Of a DNA stretch of 37,808 nt, positions 7,973 through 15,958 are shown piece after piece. The translations under genes were made by a program, and so were the position numbers. Under the pieces are notes generated by a model, which did no database searches, was not told the DNA's origin, and worked only from the letters and a program-made list of their open reading frames with translations. Every line of letters starts with the position of its first letter. Positions within the stretch are counted from its first letter, which is position 1. This stretch comes from an uncultured Acidobacteriota bacterium (GTDB lineage Bacteria > Acidobacteriota > Vicinamibacteria > Vicinamibacterales > CAVVIG01). The DNA lies in assembly GCA_902825985.1 (NCBI GenBank), contig CADEDC010000056.1, forward strand, positions 1 to 37,808. The letters run 5' to 3'.

Positions 7973-9345
7973 TTGGTGTCCGACCCGGTCGCGCGGCGGA
8001 CGCCCAGCGCCTGGAACGCCCGGTCGCGGGCCTCGACGAATGCCGGCATGTCGTCCGGCGGCACCGGCTCGCCCGGCGGCATCGCCTGGTGGATGGCGAC
8101 CGGATTCATGTAGGTGCCGTCCTTTCGCACCCGGTAGTCGAGATGCGGACCGGTGGCGAGCCCGGTCGCCCCGACGAGCCCGATGACGTCGCCCTGGTGG
8201 ACGCGCTGGCCGGCGCGCACCTTGTACGCCGAGAGGTGCAGGTACTGGGTCTCCAGCCCGTTCCCATGGCGCAGGTGCACCATCCGTCCCGCGCCGGCGT
8301 TGAATGCCGCCGACACGACGACGCCATCTGCCACCGCCACCACCGGGGCGCCGGTCGGCGCCCTGAAGTCGACGCCGAGATGGGCCCGCGTGAAGCCGAG
8401 CACCGGATGCTTGCGGTGGCTCGTGAACCGGGACGTGATGATCGGGTCGAATTTCAACGGTGACTTGAGGAAGAACCGCTTGATCGAGCGGCCGTCTTCG
8501 TCGAAGTACTGCGGCGCGCCACCCGCCGGCGTGAAGCGCACCGCCCGAATCGTCCGCCCGGCGTTGTAGAACTGCGCCGCCTGGATCGCGCCGTAGCCGG
8601 CGAATCCGTCGTCGGGGCCGGCGTCGCTGACCGGTGAGCCGTCGCCGGCGTCGACGTTCATCTCTTCCGACCCGCCTGGGAAGATGGTCGGCTCGGCCGG
8701 GCCGCCGGAGGTGCCGACGCTGCCGGCCGGCCGCCGGCCTGCGTCCTCGCGAAACTGCTTCTCGAAGAGGATGTCGAAGTGGTCGCCTGGCTGCAGCTCG
8801 GTGTTGAAGTCGACCTCGCTGCTGAGGACGTCGGCGAGTGCCATGGACAGCTCGACCGTCTCCCCGGTGCGCGACATCGCCGCGAACAGCGACGGCGCCT
8901 CGCGGTCGATCGCCCCGTTGACGATCGCGACGGCGGTGCGCTTCTCGATGGGATCGATGGCGGCGACGAAATCCGCGGCGCCGGTGCGGGTGACCGTCAG
9001 CACGCGATCGCCGTCGATTTCGTATTCGAAGCGCCGCAGGGCGCCGCCAATCGCCTGGACGATCCGGTACGGCCGGTCGGTGCGCAGCGTGCGGACGTCG
9101 AAGACCGATCCGGCGCGCCTGATGAGGGCGGCAATCTCCTGCTCGGCCACTTCGTGGGCATGCAGCAGCGACGACAGCGTCGCACCGCGAGCCACCCGCG
9201 CCGCGAGCGTCCGGACCTCGACCGGCAGGCTGATGTCCTGGCCCTCGCTGGTGGCCACCGGTCGAACCGGCGCCGGCGGGGCACAGGCGGCGACCGCCAC
9301 CATCCCGAGGACGACCGTTGTCTGCAGCGCACCGGCCGAAAACAT
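7969..9345 (-). CDS. M23 family metallopeptidase lipoprotein (MepM/OapA-like)
   Basis: A 458-aa protein with a lipoprotein signal (hydrophobic stretch ending VAVAACAPP; the Cys is the likely lipidation site). The middle contains a Csd3/OapA-like region (SSLLHAHEVAEQEIAALI, then VDFNTELQPGDHFDILFEKQF). The C-terminal LytM/M23 domain has HLGVDF (His322, Asp326 zinc ligands) and ATGLATGPHLDYRV, where the usual HxH is H-L-D (His401, Asp403). Such enzymes cut peptidoglycan cross-links and act in the periplasm. ATG 9345 is chosen because it begins the signal peptide and has a TATAAT six nt upstream; the frame is open to 9417. It is divergent from the exported-protein gene at 9433. Confidence 0.9.
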   Translation of the reverse strand: MFSAGALQTTVVLGMVAVAACAPPAPVRPVATSEGQDISLPVEVRTLAARVARGATLSSLLHAHEVAEQEIAALIRRAGSVFDVRTLRTDRPYRIVQAIGGALRRFEYEIDGDRVLTVTRTGAADFVAAIDPIEKRTAVAIVNGAIDREAPSLFAAMSRTGETVELSMALADVLSSEVDFNTELQPGDHFDILFEKQFREDAGRRPAGSVGTSGGPAEPTIFPGGSEEMNVDAGDGSPVSDAGPDDGFAGYGAIQAAQFYNAGRTIRAVRFTPAGGAPQYFDEDGRSIKRFFLKSPLKFDPIITSRFTSHRKHPVLGFTRAHLGVDFRAPTGAPVVAVADGVVVSAAFNAGAGRMVHLRHGNGLETQYLHLSAYKVRAGQRVHQGDVIGLVGATGLATGPHLDYRVRKDGTYMNPVAIHQAMPPGEPVPPDDMPAFVEARDRAFQALGVRRATGSDTN

Positions 9346-9351
9346 CCGGCG

Positions 9352-9357
9352 ATTATA
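9352..9357 (-). promoter_or_regulatory. Consensus -10 TATAAT, 6 nt before the M23 gene
   Basis: A perfect TATAAT on the minus strand separated by only 6 nt (CGCCGG) from ATG 9345, so transcription should begin at or next to the A of the start codon. No Shine-Dalgarno sequence can fit. It is the clearest leaderless-type promoter in the window. Confidence 0.6.
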
Positions 9358-9419
9358 TGCCGGCCGGTTCGCCGGCCCGTCGAGGCTTTTTGCACCCGAG
9401 GGGCGACCGCCGGGCATGG

Positions 9420-9425
9420 TAGATT
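9420..9425 (+). promoter_or_regulatory. -10-like TAGATT, 7 nt before the exported-protein gene
   Basis: TAGATT followed by 7 nt (ACGCCAT) and ATG 9433. No Shine-Dalgarno sequence. It is divergent from the TATAAT of the M23 gene 62 nt away. Confidence 0.45.
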
Positions 9426-9432
9426 ACGCCAT

Positions 9433-10554
9433 ATGACCATCCGTCTTCTTCCCGCCGGTGCCGTTGCCGTCGCCCTGGCCGTGGCTGGCTGGCTGACCAC
9501 CCCGGTGCTCGACGCCCAGACACCGGCCGCCGGACGCAAGCCGGCGCCGATCGCCCGCACGGCGGACGGCCATCCCGATTTGCAGGGGATGTTCGACGTC
9601 GCCACCATCACGCCGCTCGAGCGGCCGGCTGAGTTCGGTAGCCGCGGCTCGCTGACCCGCGAGGAGGCGCTGGAGCTCGAGAACGCCGAGAAGGAATGGC
9701 GCGCCCGGAGCCTGGCGCCCGACGCGGCCAATCGCGACGCGCCGCCGGTTGGCGGCGAAACGGACAAGCCGAAGAGTTTCCTCGCGACCCTCTTCCGTGG
9801 CGGTGGCGGCACGGTCGGCGGCTACAACACGTTCTGGCTGGCCGGTGGCGACCAGGTCGTGACCATCGACGGCCAGATGCGCACGTCCATCATCGTCGAC
9901 CCGCCGAACGGTCGCATTCCGCCGCGCAAGCCGGAGGCGATGGCCAAGCTGCAGAAGCTCCTCGCCGCCCGCGTCGATCCGAGCGCCGCGGAGAGCGAGA
10001 CGTCGGCCGGGCCGGCGACCTCGTTCGACAACCCAGAAGCGCGGCCGCTCGCCGAACGCTGCCTGCTCGGCTTCGGCAACACGTCGGGCCCGCCGACGCT
10101 GCCGAACTACTTCTACAACAACCTCAAGCAGATCGTGCAGACCAAGGACACCATCCTGATCCACGTCGAGATGGTCCACGACGCCCGCATCATCCGGATG
10201 AACGCCACCCATGCGCCGGCGACGGTGCGCAAGTGGATGGGCGACTCGATCGGCCGCTGGGAGGGTGACACGCTGGTCGTCGACACCACCAATTTCACCG
10301 ACAAGACGCTGTTCGCCGGCTCGGCCGAGAACCTGCACGTCGTCGAGCGCTTCACGCCGATCGACGGCGACACGGTCCTGTATCAGTTCACCGTCGATGA
10401 CCCGACGACCTGGGATCGGCCGTGGAAGGGCGAGTACACGTGGCGCCGGACCGATGAGATGCTCTACGAGTACGCCTGCCACGAAGGCAACCACGGACTC
10501 GTCAACGTGCTGCGTGGCGCCCGTTTCAGCGACAAGCAGACACAAAAGCCGTAG
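9433..10554 (+). CDS. Exported protein of unknown function (373 aa)
   Basis: A signal peptide (MTIRLLPAGAVAVALAVAGWLTTPVLDAQ) is followed by RTADGHPDLQGMFDVATITPLERP, a TSIIVDPPNGRIPP element, and a C-terminal core with MVHDARIIRMNATHAPATVRKWMGDSIGRWEGDTLVVDTTNF. This pattern recurs in large paralogous sets of exported proteins in Acidobacteriota and some Proteobacteria (family knowledge); I know of no proven function and assign none. Several conserved acidic, His and Trp residues in the second half could form a ligand site. It is followed 51 nt downstream by the PQQ dehydrogenase-like gene on the same strand, which has its own -10 element, so co-transcription is possible but not required. 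Confidence 0.85.
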   Translation: MTIRLLPAGAVAVALAVAGWLTTPVLDAQTPAAGRKPAPIARTADGHPDLQGMFDVATITPLERPAEFGSRGSLTREEALELENAEKEWRARSLAPDAANRDAPPVGGETDKPKSFLATLFRGGGGTVGGYNTFWLAGGDQVVTIDGQMRTSIIVDPPNGRIPPRKPEAMAKLQKLLAARVDPSAAESETSAGPATSFDNPEARPLAERCLLGFGNTSGPPTLPNYFYNNLKQIVQTKDTILIHVEMVHDARIIRMNATHAPATVRKWMGDSIGRWEGDTLVVDTTNFTDKTLFAGSAENLHVVERFTPIDGDTVLYQFTVDDPTTWDRPWKGEYTWRRTDEMLYEYACHEGNHGLVNVLRGARFSDKQTQKP

Positions 10555-10576
10555 CGCCACGCCGGGGGCCGGCGCA

Positions 10577-10603
10577 TATACTGTCCGCCACCGAAAGGCG
10601 GAC
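10577..10603 (+). promoter_or_regulatory. -10 TATACT plus inverted repeat before the PQQ dehydrogenase gene
   Basis: TATACT (10577-10582) is followed at once by a perfect inverted repeat GTCCGCC, 7 nt, GGCGGAC (10583-10603), which ends two nt before ATG 10606 and includes the AGGCGG Shine-Dalgarno candidate. The order -10, GTCC, dyad, start is the same as at 4367-4395 before the other propeller gene. Confidence 0.5.
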
Positions 10604-10605
10604 CC

Positions 10606-12507
10606 ATGCGCCCGTTCACGCTCGCGTTTCTCGCCAGCACAACCGTCGCCGTCGTCGCGTTCAGCCACCTGACCGGCGTCGCCCAGCAGACCGGCGCGCC
10701 GGCACCCGCCGGCGCTGACTGGCCCATGTATCGGGGCGATGCCGCCGGCACCGGCTTCTCGTCGCTCACCCAGATCACGCCGCGCAACGTCGCGTCGCTG
10801 ACCCAGGCCTGGACCTTCTCGCTGATTTCGACCACGCCGCCCCCGGCGGCCGGCGCCGGCGCGCCACCATCGGTGAACGCCGCCGCTGCCGCCAACTCCC
10901 AGGTGACGCCGATCGTCGTTGCCGGCGTCATGTACCTGCCGGCCACCAACCGGGTCGTGGCGCTCAATCCCGACACCGGCACCGAGATCTGGAGCACGCC
11001 GATTGCCGGCGCCGGCACGCTGTCGCGCCGCGGCGTCGGCTACTGGCCGGGCGACGGCACGCTGGCGCCGCGCCTGTTCGCGATGGCAGGCAGCCGCCTG
11101 ATCGCGCTCGATGCCAGGACCGGCACGCCGGTCCGTGACTTCGGCGCGAACGGCGAGGTCGAAATCGGAGTGCCCTACAACTCCGTTCCCGGCGTCTTCC
11201 GCAACGTCATCGTCGTCGGCGCCAACACGCCGCCGCGGACCATCGGCGGCATCGGCAACCCGCGCGGCTACGACGCGCGCACCGGCGCCAAACTGTGGGA
11301 GTTCAGCTCCGTCGCGCAGCCCGGTCAGCCGGGCCACGACACCTGGGACGGGGAGAGCTGGAAGGACCGGCTCGGCGCGAACGCGTGGCCGTTCTACTTC
11401 TCGTTCGACGAGCAGCGCGGACTGCTGTTCGTGCCGCTGGCGTCGCCGATTCCCGGCTGGTACGGCGGCGATCGGAAGGGCGCCAATCTCTACGGCAACT
11501 CGGTGGTTGCCGTCGACATCCAGAACGGCGCCTACAAGTGGCACTTCCAGACCATCCATCACGACATCTGGGATCACGATCCGCCGGCGCCGCCGTCGCT
11601 GTTCACCATCACGCGGAGCGGTCGATCGATTCCGGCGCTCGGCGTGACGACGAAGTCCGGCTACCTGTACATCCTGAACCGCGAGACCGGCCAGCCGATC
11701 TTCGGCGTCGAGGAGAAGCCGGTGCCGAAGAGCGACGTCCCCGGCGAAGCGACGTTCGCGACACAGCCGATCCCGGTGAAGCCGCCGGCGCTCGCGCGGG
11801 TGGCGTTCGCGCCCGGCGATCTCGTCACCGCCGCCGACACGACGCCCGAGCACGCGCAGGCATGCGCCGAACTGGTCGCGAAGGTCGGTGGCGTGTCGAA
11901 CCAGGGTCCGTTCACGCCGTTCAACTACCGCGCCGCCGGCGCTCCGCTGACGTCGACGGTGCTGTTCCCGGGTGGCGTCGGTGGCGCGAACTGGGGCGGG
12001 ACGTCGTACGACCCCGCGTCGGGCCTGCTGTTCGTCTCGACGCAGGACGTTGGGGCGCTCGGCTCGATCGAACGGGCGAAGGATGGTGCGCCGCTGCCGT
12101 ACGACAAGACGACGCCCGGGCGCAGCACGTTCGATGCGCGGATCGGCGAGCAGAACTGGCCGTGCCAGAAGCCGCCATGGGGCCGGCTCACCGCGGTGAA
12201 CACCGCCACCGGTGACATCGCCTGGCAGGTACCGCTCGGTGTCACCGACGGACTGCCGGCGGCGAAGCAGCTGACCGGCCGTCCGCTGCTGGCCGGTGCG
12301 ATCTCGACCGCCAGCGGCCTGCTGTTCATCGGGGCGACCGACGACAACCGGTTCCGCGCGCTCGACGCGAAGAGCGGCCGGGAACTCTGGGTCGCCCGGC
12401 TCGCCAAACGGGGCAACGCGAACCCGATGACCTATGCGACGCGCGGCGGCAGGCAGTACGTGGCGATCGTCGCCAGCGACACGCTCGTCGCCTACGCACT
12501 TCGCTGA
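10606..12507 (+). CDS. Exported PQQ-dependent dehydrogenase-like protein
   Basis: A 633-aa protein with a signal peptide (MRPFTLAFLASTTVAVVAFSHLTGVAQQ) and the propeller of quinoprotein alcohol or glucose dehydrogenases: DWPMYRGDAAGTGFSSLTQITPRNVASLTQAWTF at the mature N-terminus, then TIHHDIWDHDPPAPPSLF, a strongly conserved family motif, TTKSGYLYILNRETGQPIF, and GRLTAVNTATGDIAWQVPLG near the end. It would oxidise an alcohol or sugar in the periplasm using PQQ. No CxxCH haem motif is present, so electrons must go to a separate carrier. The substrate is unknown and no pqq biosynthesis gene is in the window. It follows the exported unknown protein. Confidence 0.88.
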   Translation: MRPFTLAFLASTTVAVVAFSHLTGVAQQTGAPAPAGADWPMYRGDAAGTGFSSLTQITPRNVASLTQAWTFSLISTTPPPAAGAGAPPSVNAAAAANSQVTPIVVAGVMYLPATNRVVALNPDTGTEIWSTPIAGAGTLSRRGVGYWPGDGTLAPRLFAMAGSRLIALDARTGTPVRDFGANGEVEIGVPYNSVPGVFRNVIVVGANTPPRTIGGIGNPRGYDARTGAKLWEFSSVAQPGQPGHDTWDGESWKDRLGANAWPFYFSFDEQRGLLFVPLASPIPGWYGGDRKGANLYGNSVVAVDIQNGAYKWHFQTIHHDIWDHDPPAPPSLFTITRSGRSIPALGVTTKSGYLYILNRETGQPIFGVEEKPVPKSDVPGEATFATQPIPVKPPALARVAFAPGDLVTAADTTPEHAQACAELVAKVGGVSNQGPFTPFNYRAAGAPLTSTVLFPGGVGGANWGGTSYDPASGLLFVSTQDVGALGSIERAKDGAPLPYDKTTPGRSTFDARIGEQNWPCQKPPWGRLTAVNTATGDIAWQVPLGVTDGLPAAKQLTGRPLLAGAISTASGLLFIGATDDNRFRALDAKSGRELWVARLAKRGNANPMTYATRGGRQYVAIVASDTLVAYALR

Positions 12508-12599
12508 AGTTTCGTGGCGCCGCGTGCGGCGGCGTTGGTGCGGGCATCGTGCGGATGAAATGTGCCGAACTCGTGATTGCGCCGGCTGACCGGTTGCCG

Positions 12600-12605
12600 T
12601 AATGT
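12600..12605 (+). promoter_or_regulatory. -10-like TAATGT, 9 nt before GTG 12615
   Basis: TAATGT followed by 9 nt and GTG 12615, the first gene of the ABC importer operon. This placement, shared by several other genes here, is the reason for preferring GTG 12615 over ATG 12660. Confidence 0.4.
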
Positions 12606-12614
12606 ACCGGCACC

Positions 12615-13703
12615 GTGTCTGCTCCCCCAAGCAATCACGGTTCGGTTCTGTGTCGTATCATGCGCGTCCTCGCCGCCGGTCTGCTGGCGGCGGGAGTCGC
12701 CTGTCGCCCGGCTGCTTTCGAGTCAGGCGCGATTCATCTCCGAGCCGCCTACACGTCCAGCGTCGACGTCGGCGACCTGCCGTCGCTGATGGCGCACCGC
12801 GCGCTGTCGCACCACGGCCGGTCCGTCACGCCGACGTTCTTCGCGCAACCTGAACTCGCGGTCGCGGCGCTGGCGGCCGGCGACGCCGACGTCGCGAGCG
12901 GCGGCGTCCGCGCCTTCTGGGCGGCCGACGCCCGCGGCGCCGATCTCGTGCTGCTGATGGAGCACTCGGAGAACGGCTACGTCCTCGTCACCGTGCCGGA
13001 CATCGGCCGCTGCGCCGACCTCGACGGACGGACGCTTGCGCTGTCGAGCCGCGGCTCGCTGCCGGCAGCGCTCGGCGAGCACTTCCTCGCCCAGTGCCCA
13101 GACGCGACACCGCGCATCCTCACCATGCCGCACTCGGGCGATCGGCTGGCGGCCCTGCGCGCGCACGCCACCGATGCCGCCATCCTGCAGCGCGCCGATG
13201 TCGCCCGCCTGCAGCGCGACTTCCCCGGACAGTTCGTCGTGCTCGACGGCTTCCGCAAGACCTATCCGGACCTCGATTTCGAGGGCGTCTTCACCACCCG
13301 CCGCTTCGCCCGCGCGCACCGGCCGGTCCTCGTCGACTACGTGCGCCAGCGGATTCTCGCCAATCGGCAGGCGCTCGACGACCCGGACTGCCTGATCGCG
13401 GAAGCGGCAGGCTGGCCGACCTTCGGCCCGCTCGACAACGACGTCGTCGCCGGCGAGGTGCAGGCGCCCGCCTGGACCCGCGACGGCGGCATCACGCACA
13501 CCAGCGTCGCCGCGACGCTCGACTTCTTCGTCCGCGCCGGCAGCCTGCCCGCCGGTCTCTCGCTGCCGCAGATTGTCGACTTCTCGATCCTCGACGACGC
13601 GCTTGCCGGCCTCGAGCCGGGCGATCTCGAAGAGGGCGGCGAAGGCGCCGCCTCGGGGCATCGCGTGCACACGACGCGGCTCGCCGGGCGCGAGGGGCCG
13701 TGA
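12615..13703 (+). CDS. ABC importer substrate-binding lipoprotein (NMT1/SsuA-like)
   Basis: A 362-aa periplasmic binding protein of the nitrate/sulfonate/taurine/thiamine-precursor type. The hydrophobic stretch MRVLAAGLLAAGVACRP has a lipobox, placing the lipidated Cys at residue 30 (or 15 if ATG 12660 is used). FFAQPELAVAALAAGDADVASGGVRAFWAADARGADLVLLMEHS matches the first lobe of the family, where the ligand loop samples an anion or aromatic amine. The substrate cannot be assigned. It is the first gene of a four-gene operon; its stop overlaps the next start by 4 bp (GTGA). The last 30 residues are low-complexity Gly/Glu and Arg. Confidence 0.85.
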   Translation: MSAPPSNHGSVLCRIMRVLAAGLLAAGVACRPAAFESGAIHLRAAYTSSVDVGDLPSLMAHRALSHHGRSVTPTFFAQPELAVAALAAGDADVASGGVRAFWAADARGADLVLLMEHSENGYVLVTVPDIGRCADLDGRTLALSSRGSLPAALGEHFLAQCPDATPRILTMPHSGDRLAALRAHATDAAILQRADVARLQRDFPGQFVVLDGFRKTYPDLDFEGVFTTRRFARAHRPVLVDYVRQRILANRQALDDPDCLIAEAAGWPTFGPLDNDVVAGEVQAPAWTRDGGITHTSVAATLDFFVRAGSLPAGLSLPQIVDFSILDDALAGLEPGDLEEGGEGAASGHRVHTTRLAGREGP

Positions 13704-14464
13704 GCGCCGGCGCCGGGCCGCGCGCCGCCGTCCTGCGGCTCGCCGGCGGCCTGGTCATCGCCGTTGCCTGGGAGGTGGCCGGTCGCGCCTCCACCAGCCT
13801 GCTGCTGCCGTCGTTCCTCGAGACGATGCGGGCGCTCGCCGCCCTGCTGACCGGCGGCGCGCTGTGGCGGGCCTTGTGGGCGAGCAATCAGACCCTCATC
13901 GCCGGGTTTGCGGCCGCGACCGCGCTTGGCATCCCACTGGGTCTGGCGCTCGGCCGCTGGCCGAACCCGGCGCGCTGGGCCGATCCGTACCTGAACCTGC
14001 TGCTCGTCGTGCCGACGACAGCCCTGGTGCCCATCCTCCTGATCGTCGGCGGCGCCGGATTCGCCGCCCGCGCGGCAGTGGTCGCGAGCTTCGCCGTACC
14101 GGTGATCGTCCAGTGCGCCCGCGCCGCGGTTCGCCAGGTCGATCCACGTCTGCTCGACGCCGCCCGCGCGTTCGGCGCGACGCCCGCACAGCAATGGCGC
14201 ACCGTGCGGCTGCCGGCGGCGTTGCCAAGTCTCCTGGTCGCCGCGCGCCTCGGGCTGGCCCGCGCCGTCGAAGGGATGGTGGTCGTCGAACTGCTGCTCG
14301 TCGCGGTCGGCATCGGCGGACTGCTGCTCGACTTCCAGGGACGCTTCGACGCACCGTCGGTCTATGCCGTCATGCTGGTGGTCATGGCCGAGGCCGCGAC
14401 GCTGACGGTGGCCGGCCGCGCGCTCGAGCGGCGGCTTTCCCACGTCGCGGTCGATCGTGATTAG
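13700..14464 (+). CDS. ABC importer permease, first copy
   Basis: A 254-aa inner-membrane permease with about six hydrophobic segments. The cytoplasmic EAA-type loop DPRLLDAARAFGATPAQQWRTVRLPAALPSLLVAARLGLARAVEGMV docks to the ATPase and marks the SsuC/TauC-type family. It starts at GTG 13700, overlapping the binding-protein stop by 4 bp, and ends 8 bp inside the ATPase gene. The second permease of this operon (15188-15958) has a related but clearly different sequence, so the two probably form a heterodimeric channel. Confidence 0.9.
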   Translation: MSAGAGPRAAVLRLAGGLVIAVAWEVAGRASTSLLLPSFLETMRALAALLTGGALWRALWASNQTLIAGFAAATALGIPLGLALGRWPNPARWADPYLNLLLVVPTTALVPILLIVGGAGFAARAAVVASFAVPVIVQCARAAVRQVDPRLLDAARAFGATPAQQWRTVRLPAALPSLLVAARLGLARAVEGMVVVELLLVAVGIGGLLLDFQGRFDAPSVYAVMLVVMAEAATLTVAGRALERRLSHVAVDRD

Positions 14465-15221
14465 CATCGTCGGCTGCCGGAAGACGCACCGCGGTGACGG
14501 CAGGCAGCCACCGGTGCCGGTGCTGGATGGCGTGGACCTCGAGGTCCGGCCGCACGAGTTCGTCGCCGTGCTCGGACCGAGCGGCTGCGGCAAGACGACG
14601 CTCCTGCGTATCCTCGCCGGGCTCGAGGGTTGGGACTCCGGCGAGGTGCGGGTGCATGGCCGGCCGGTCAGCGGACCGGGCACCGACCGCGCGCTGGTCT
14701 TCCAGGACTTCGCGCTGCTGCCGTGGGCCACCGTCACCGACAACATCGCGTTCGGCCTCGAACTGCGCGGCGTGGCACGGGCCGAGCGCACCGCGGTGGC
14801 CAACCGGCTGATCGACCGCGTCGGTCTGAACGGATTCGCCCGCCACTATCCCCACCAGCTCTCCGGCGGCATGCAGCAGCGCGTTGGACTGGCGCGGGCA
14901 CTGGCCGTCGAGCCGGAGATCCTGCTGCTCGATGAGCCGTTCGGATCCCTGGACTCCCTGACGCGCCGCGGACTGCAGGAGGATGTCCTGCGCCTGCATC
15001 ACGAGACGCGCAAGACCGTACTGCTCGTCACCCACAGCGTCGACGAGGCGGCACGGCTCGGCGATCGCGTCGTGCTGCTCGGTCCCCGTCCGGCCCGCGT
15101 CATCGAAACCATCGAGACCGGGCTGCCACGGCCGCGTCCCGACGACATCGGCAGCGACCGGCGATTCGTGGCGCTCAAGGAGCATCTGTGGAATCGTCTC
15201 AAGGCGCTGACCAGCCGCTAG
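14457..15221 (+). CDS. ABC importer ATPase (SsuB/TauB-like)
   Basis: A 254-aa ATPase with Walker [10 protein letters not shown] (residues 40-48), Q-loop [14 protein letters not shown] signature [15 protein letters not shown], Walker [13 protein letters not shown] and H-loop VTHSVDEA. It powers uptake through the two flanking permeases. The sequence resembles NitT/TauT-type importers for nitrate, sulfonate or cyanate, but substrate specificity resides in the binding protein. It starts at GTG 14457, overlapping the first permease by 8 bp, and its end overlaps the second permease by 34 bp, which implies translational coupling. The C-terminal tail [22 protein letters not shown] is typical of this group. 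Confidence 0.95.
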   Translation: MISIVGCRKTHRGDGRQPPVPVLDGVDLEVRPHEFVAVLGPSGCGKTTLLRILAGLEGWDSGEVRVHGRPVSGPGTDRALVFQDFALLPWATVTDNIAFGLELRGVARAERTAVANRLIDRVGLNGFARHYPHQLSGGMQQRVGLARALAVEPEILLLDEPFGSLDSLTRRGLQEDVLRLHHETRKTVLLVTHSVDEAARLGDRVVLLGPRPARVIETIETGLPRPRPDDIGSDRRFVALKEHLWNRLKALTSR

Positions 15222-15958
15222 GGGCGGCGGCGCCGGCCGACTGGCGCACGTCGCTGACCGCGCTCGCCGCAGGCGCTGTCGTCTGGGAGCTGACCGCGCG
15301 CCTGTCGGTCGCGCTGCCGCCGTTCTCGGTCGTGGTCGGCACGCTGATCGAGCTGTTGCGCGGTGACGTGCTGCTGCCGGCGCTGGCGACCAGCCTGGCG
15401 AGCCTGGCCGTCGGCTTTTCGTGCGCCGCCGCCGCCGGCCTCACGCTCGGGCTCGTCCTCGGCCGGTCGCGCACCGCCGAGCATTTGAGCGACGTCTACC
15501 TCGACGCGGTGATGTCGGCACCGACGCTCATCTACGTGCCGTTCCTGTTCGCGCTGTTCGGTGTCTCGCGCGCCAGCCAGGTGGCGGTGGTCTTCGCCTA
15601 TGCCTTCTTCATCATCGTGACGACGACGAGCGCGGCGGTGAAGCAGATGGATCGCCGGCTCATCGACATGGCGCGGGCGTTCGGCGCGACCGACCGCCAG
15701 ATCCTGTGGCGGGTGGCGTTGCCGGCGGCGCGGCCGATGGTGTTGATCGGCCTGTCGCTCGGGGTGACCCGCGCCGTGAAGGGGATGGTCGTCGGCGAAA
15801 TGGTGATCGCGCTGAGCGGCGTCGGCGCCCTGCTGCGCGCGTCGGCGGCGCGGTTCGACCTGGCGCAGACGCTGGCGCTGCTGCTGGTCGTCGTAATCGT
15901 GTCAGCCGCCTGCAACCTGCTCGTCGGGCGCGCCGGCCGCGCCTTGATCGATCGCTGA
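15188..15958 (+). CDS. ABC importer permease, second copy
   Basis: A 256-aa permease with about six hydrophobic segments and the loop MDRRLIDMARAFGATDRQILWRVALPAARPMVLIGLSLGVTRAVKGMVVGEM. It pairs with the permease at 13700-14464; both flank the ATPase gene. It starts at GTG 15188, 34 bp inside the ATPase gene. Its last 57 bp (15902-15958) overlap the 3' end of the convergent acyltransferase gene on the other strand, so the two transcripts must be complementary there. No terminator is visible between the two operons. Confidence 0.9.
   Translation: MESSQGADQPLGAAAPADWRTSLTALAAGAVVWELTARLSVALPPFSVVVGTLIELLRGDVLLPALATSLASLAVGFSCAAAAGLTLGLVLGRSRTAEHLSDVYLDAVMSAPTLIYVPFLFALFGVSRASQVAVVFAYAFFIIVTTTSAAVKQMDRRLIDMARAFGATDRQILWRVALPAARPMVLIGLSLGVTRAVKGMVVGEMVIALSGVGALLRASAARFDLAQTLALLLVVVIVSAACNLLVGRAGRALIDR

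Noticed and set aside
12518..12531. Possible terminator hairpin after the PQQ dehydrogenase gene
   Set aside because: Only a 5-bp stem (CGCCG/CGGCG) and no T-tract; such stems are common by chance in this base composition.
9424..12630. 1,068-codon open frame on the minus strand across the exported unknown and PQQ genes
   Set aside because: Shadow of GC-rich codon bias; the sense frames have signal peptides and family motifs, this one has none.
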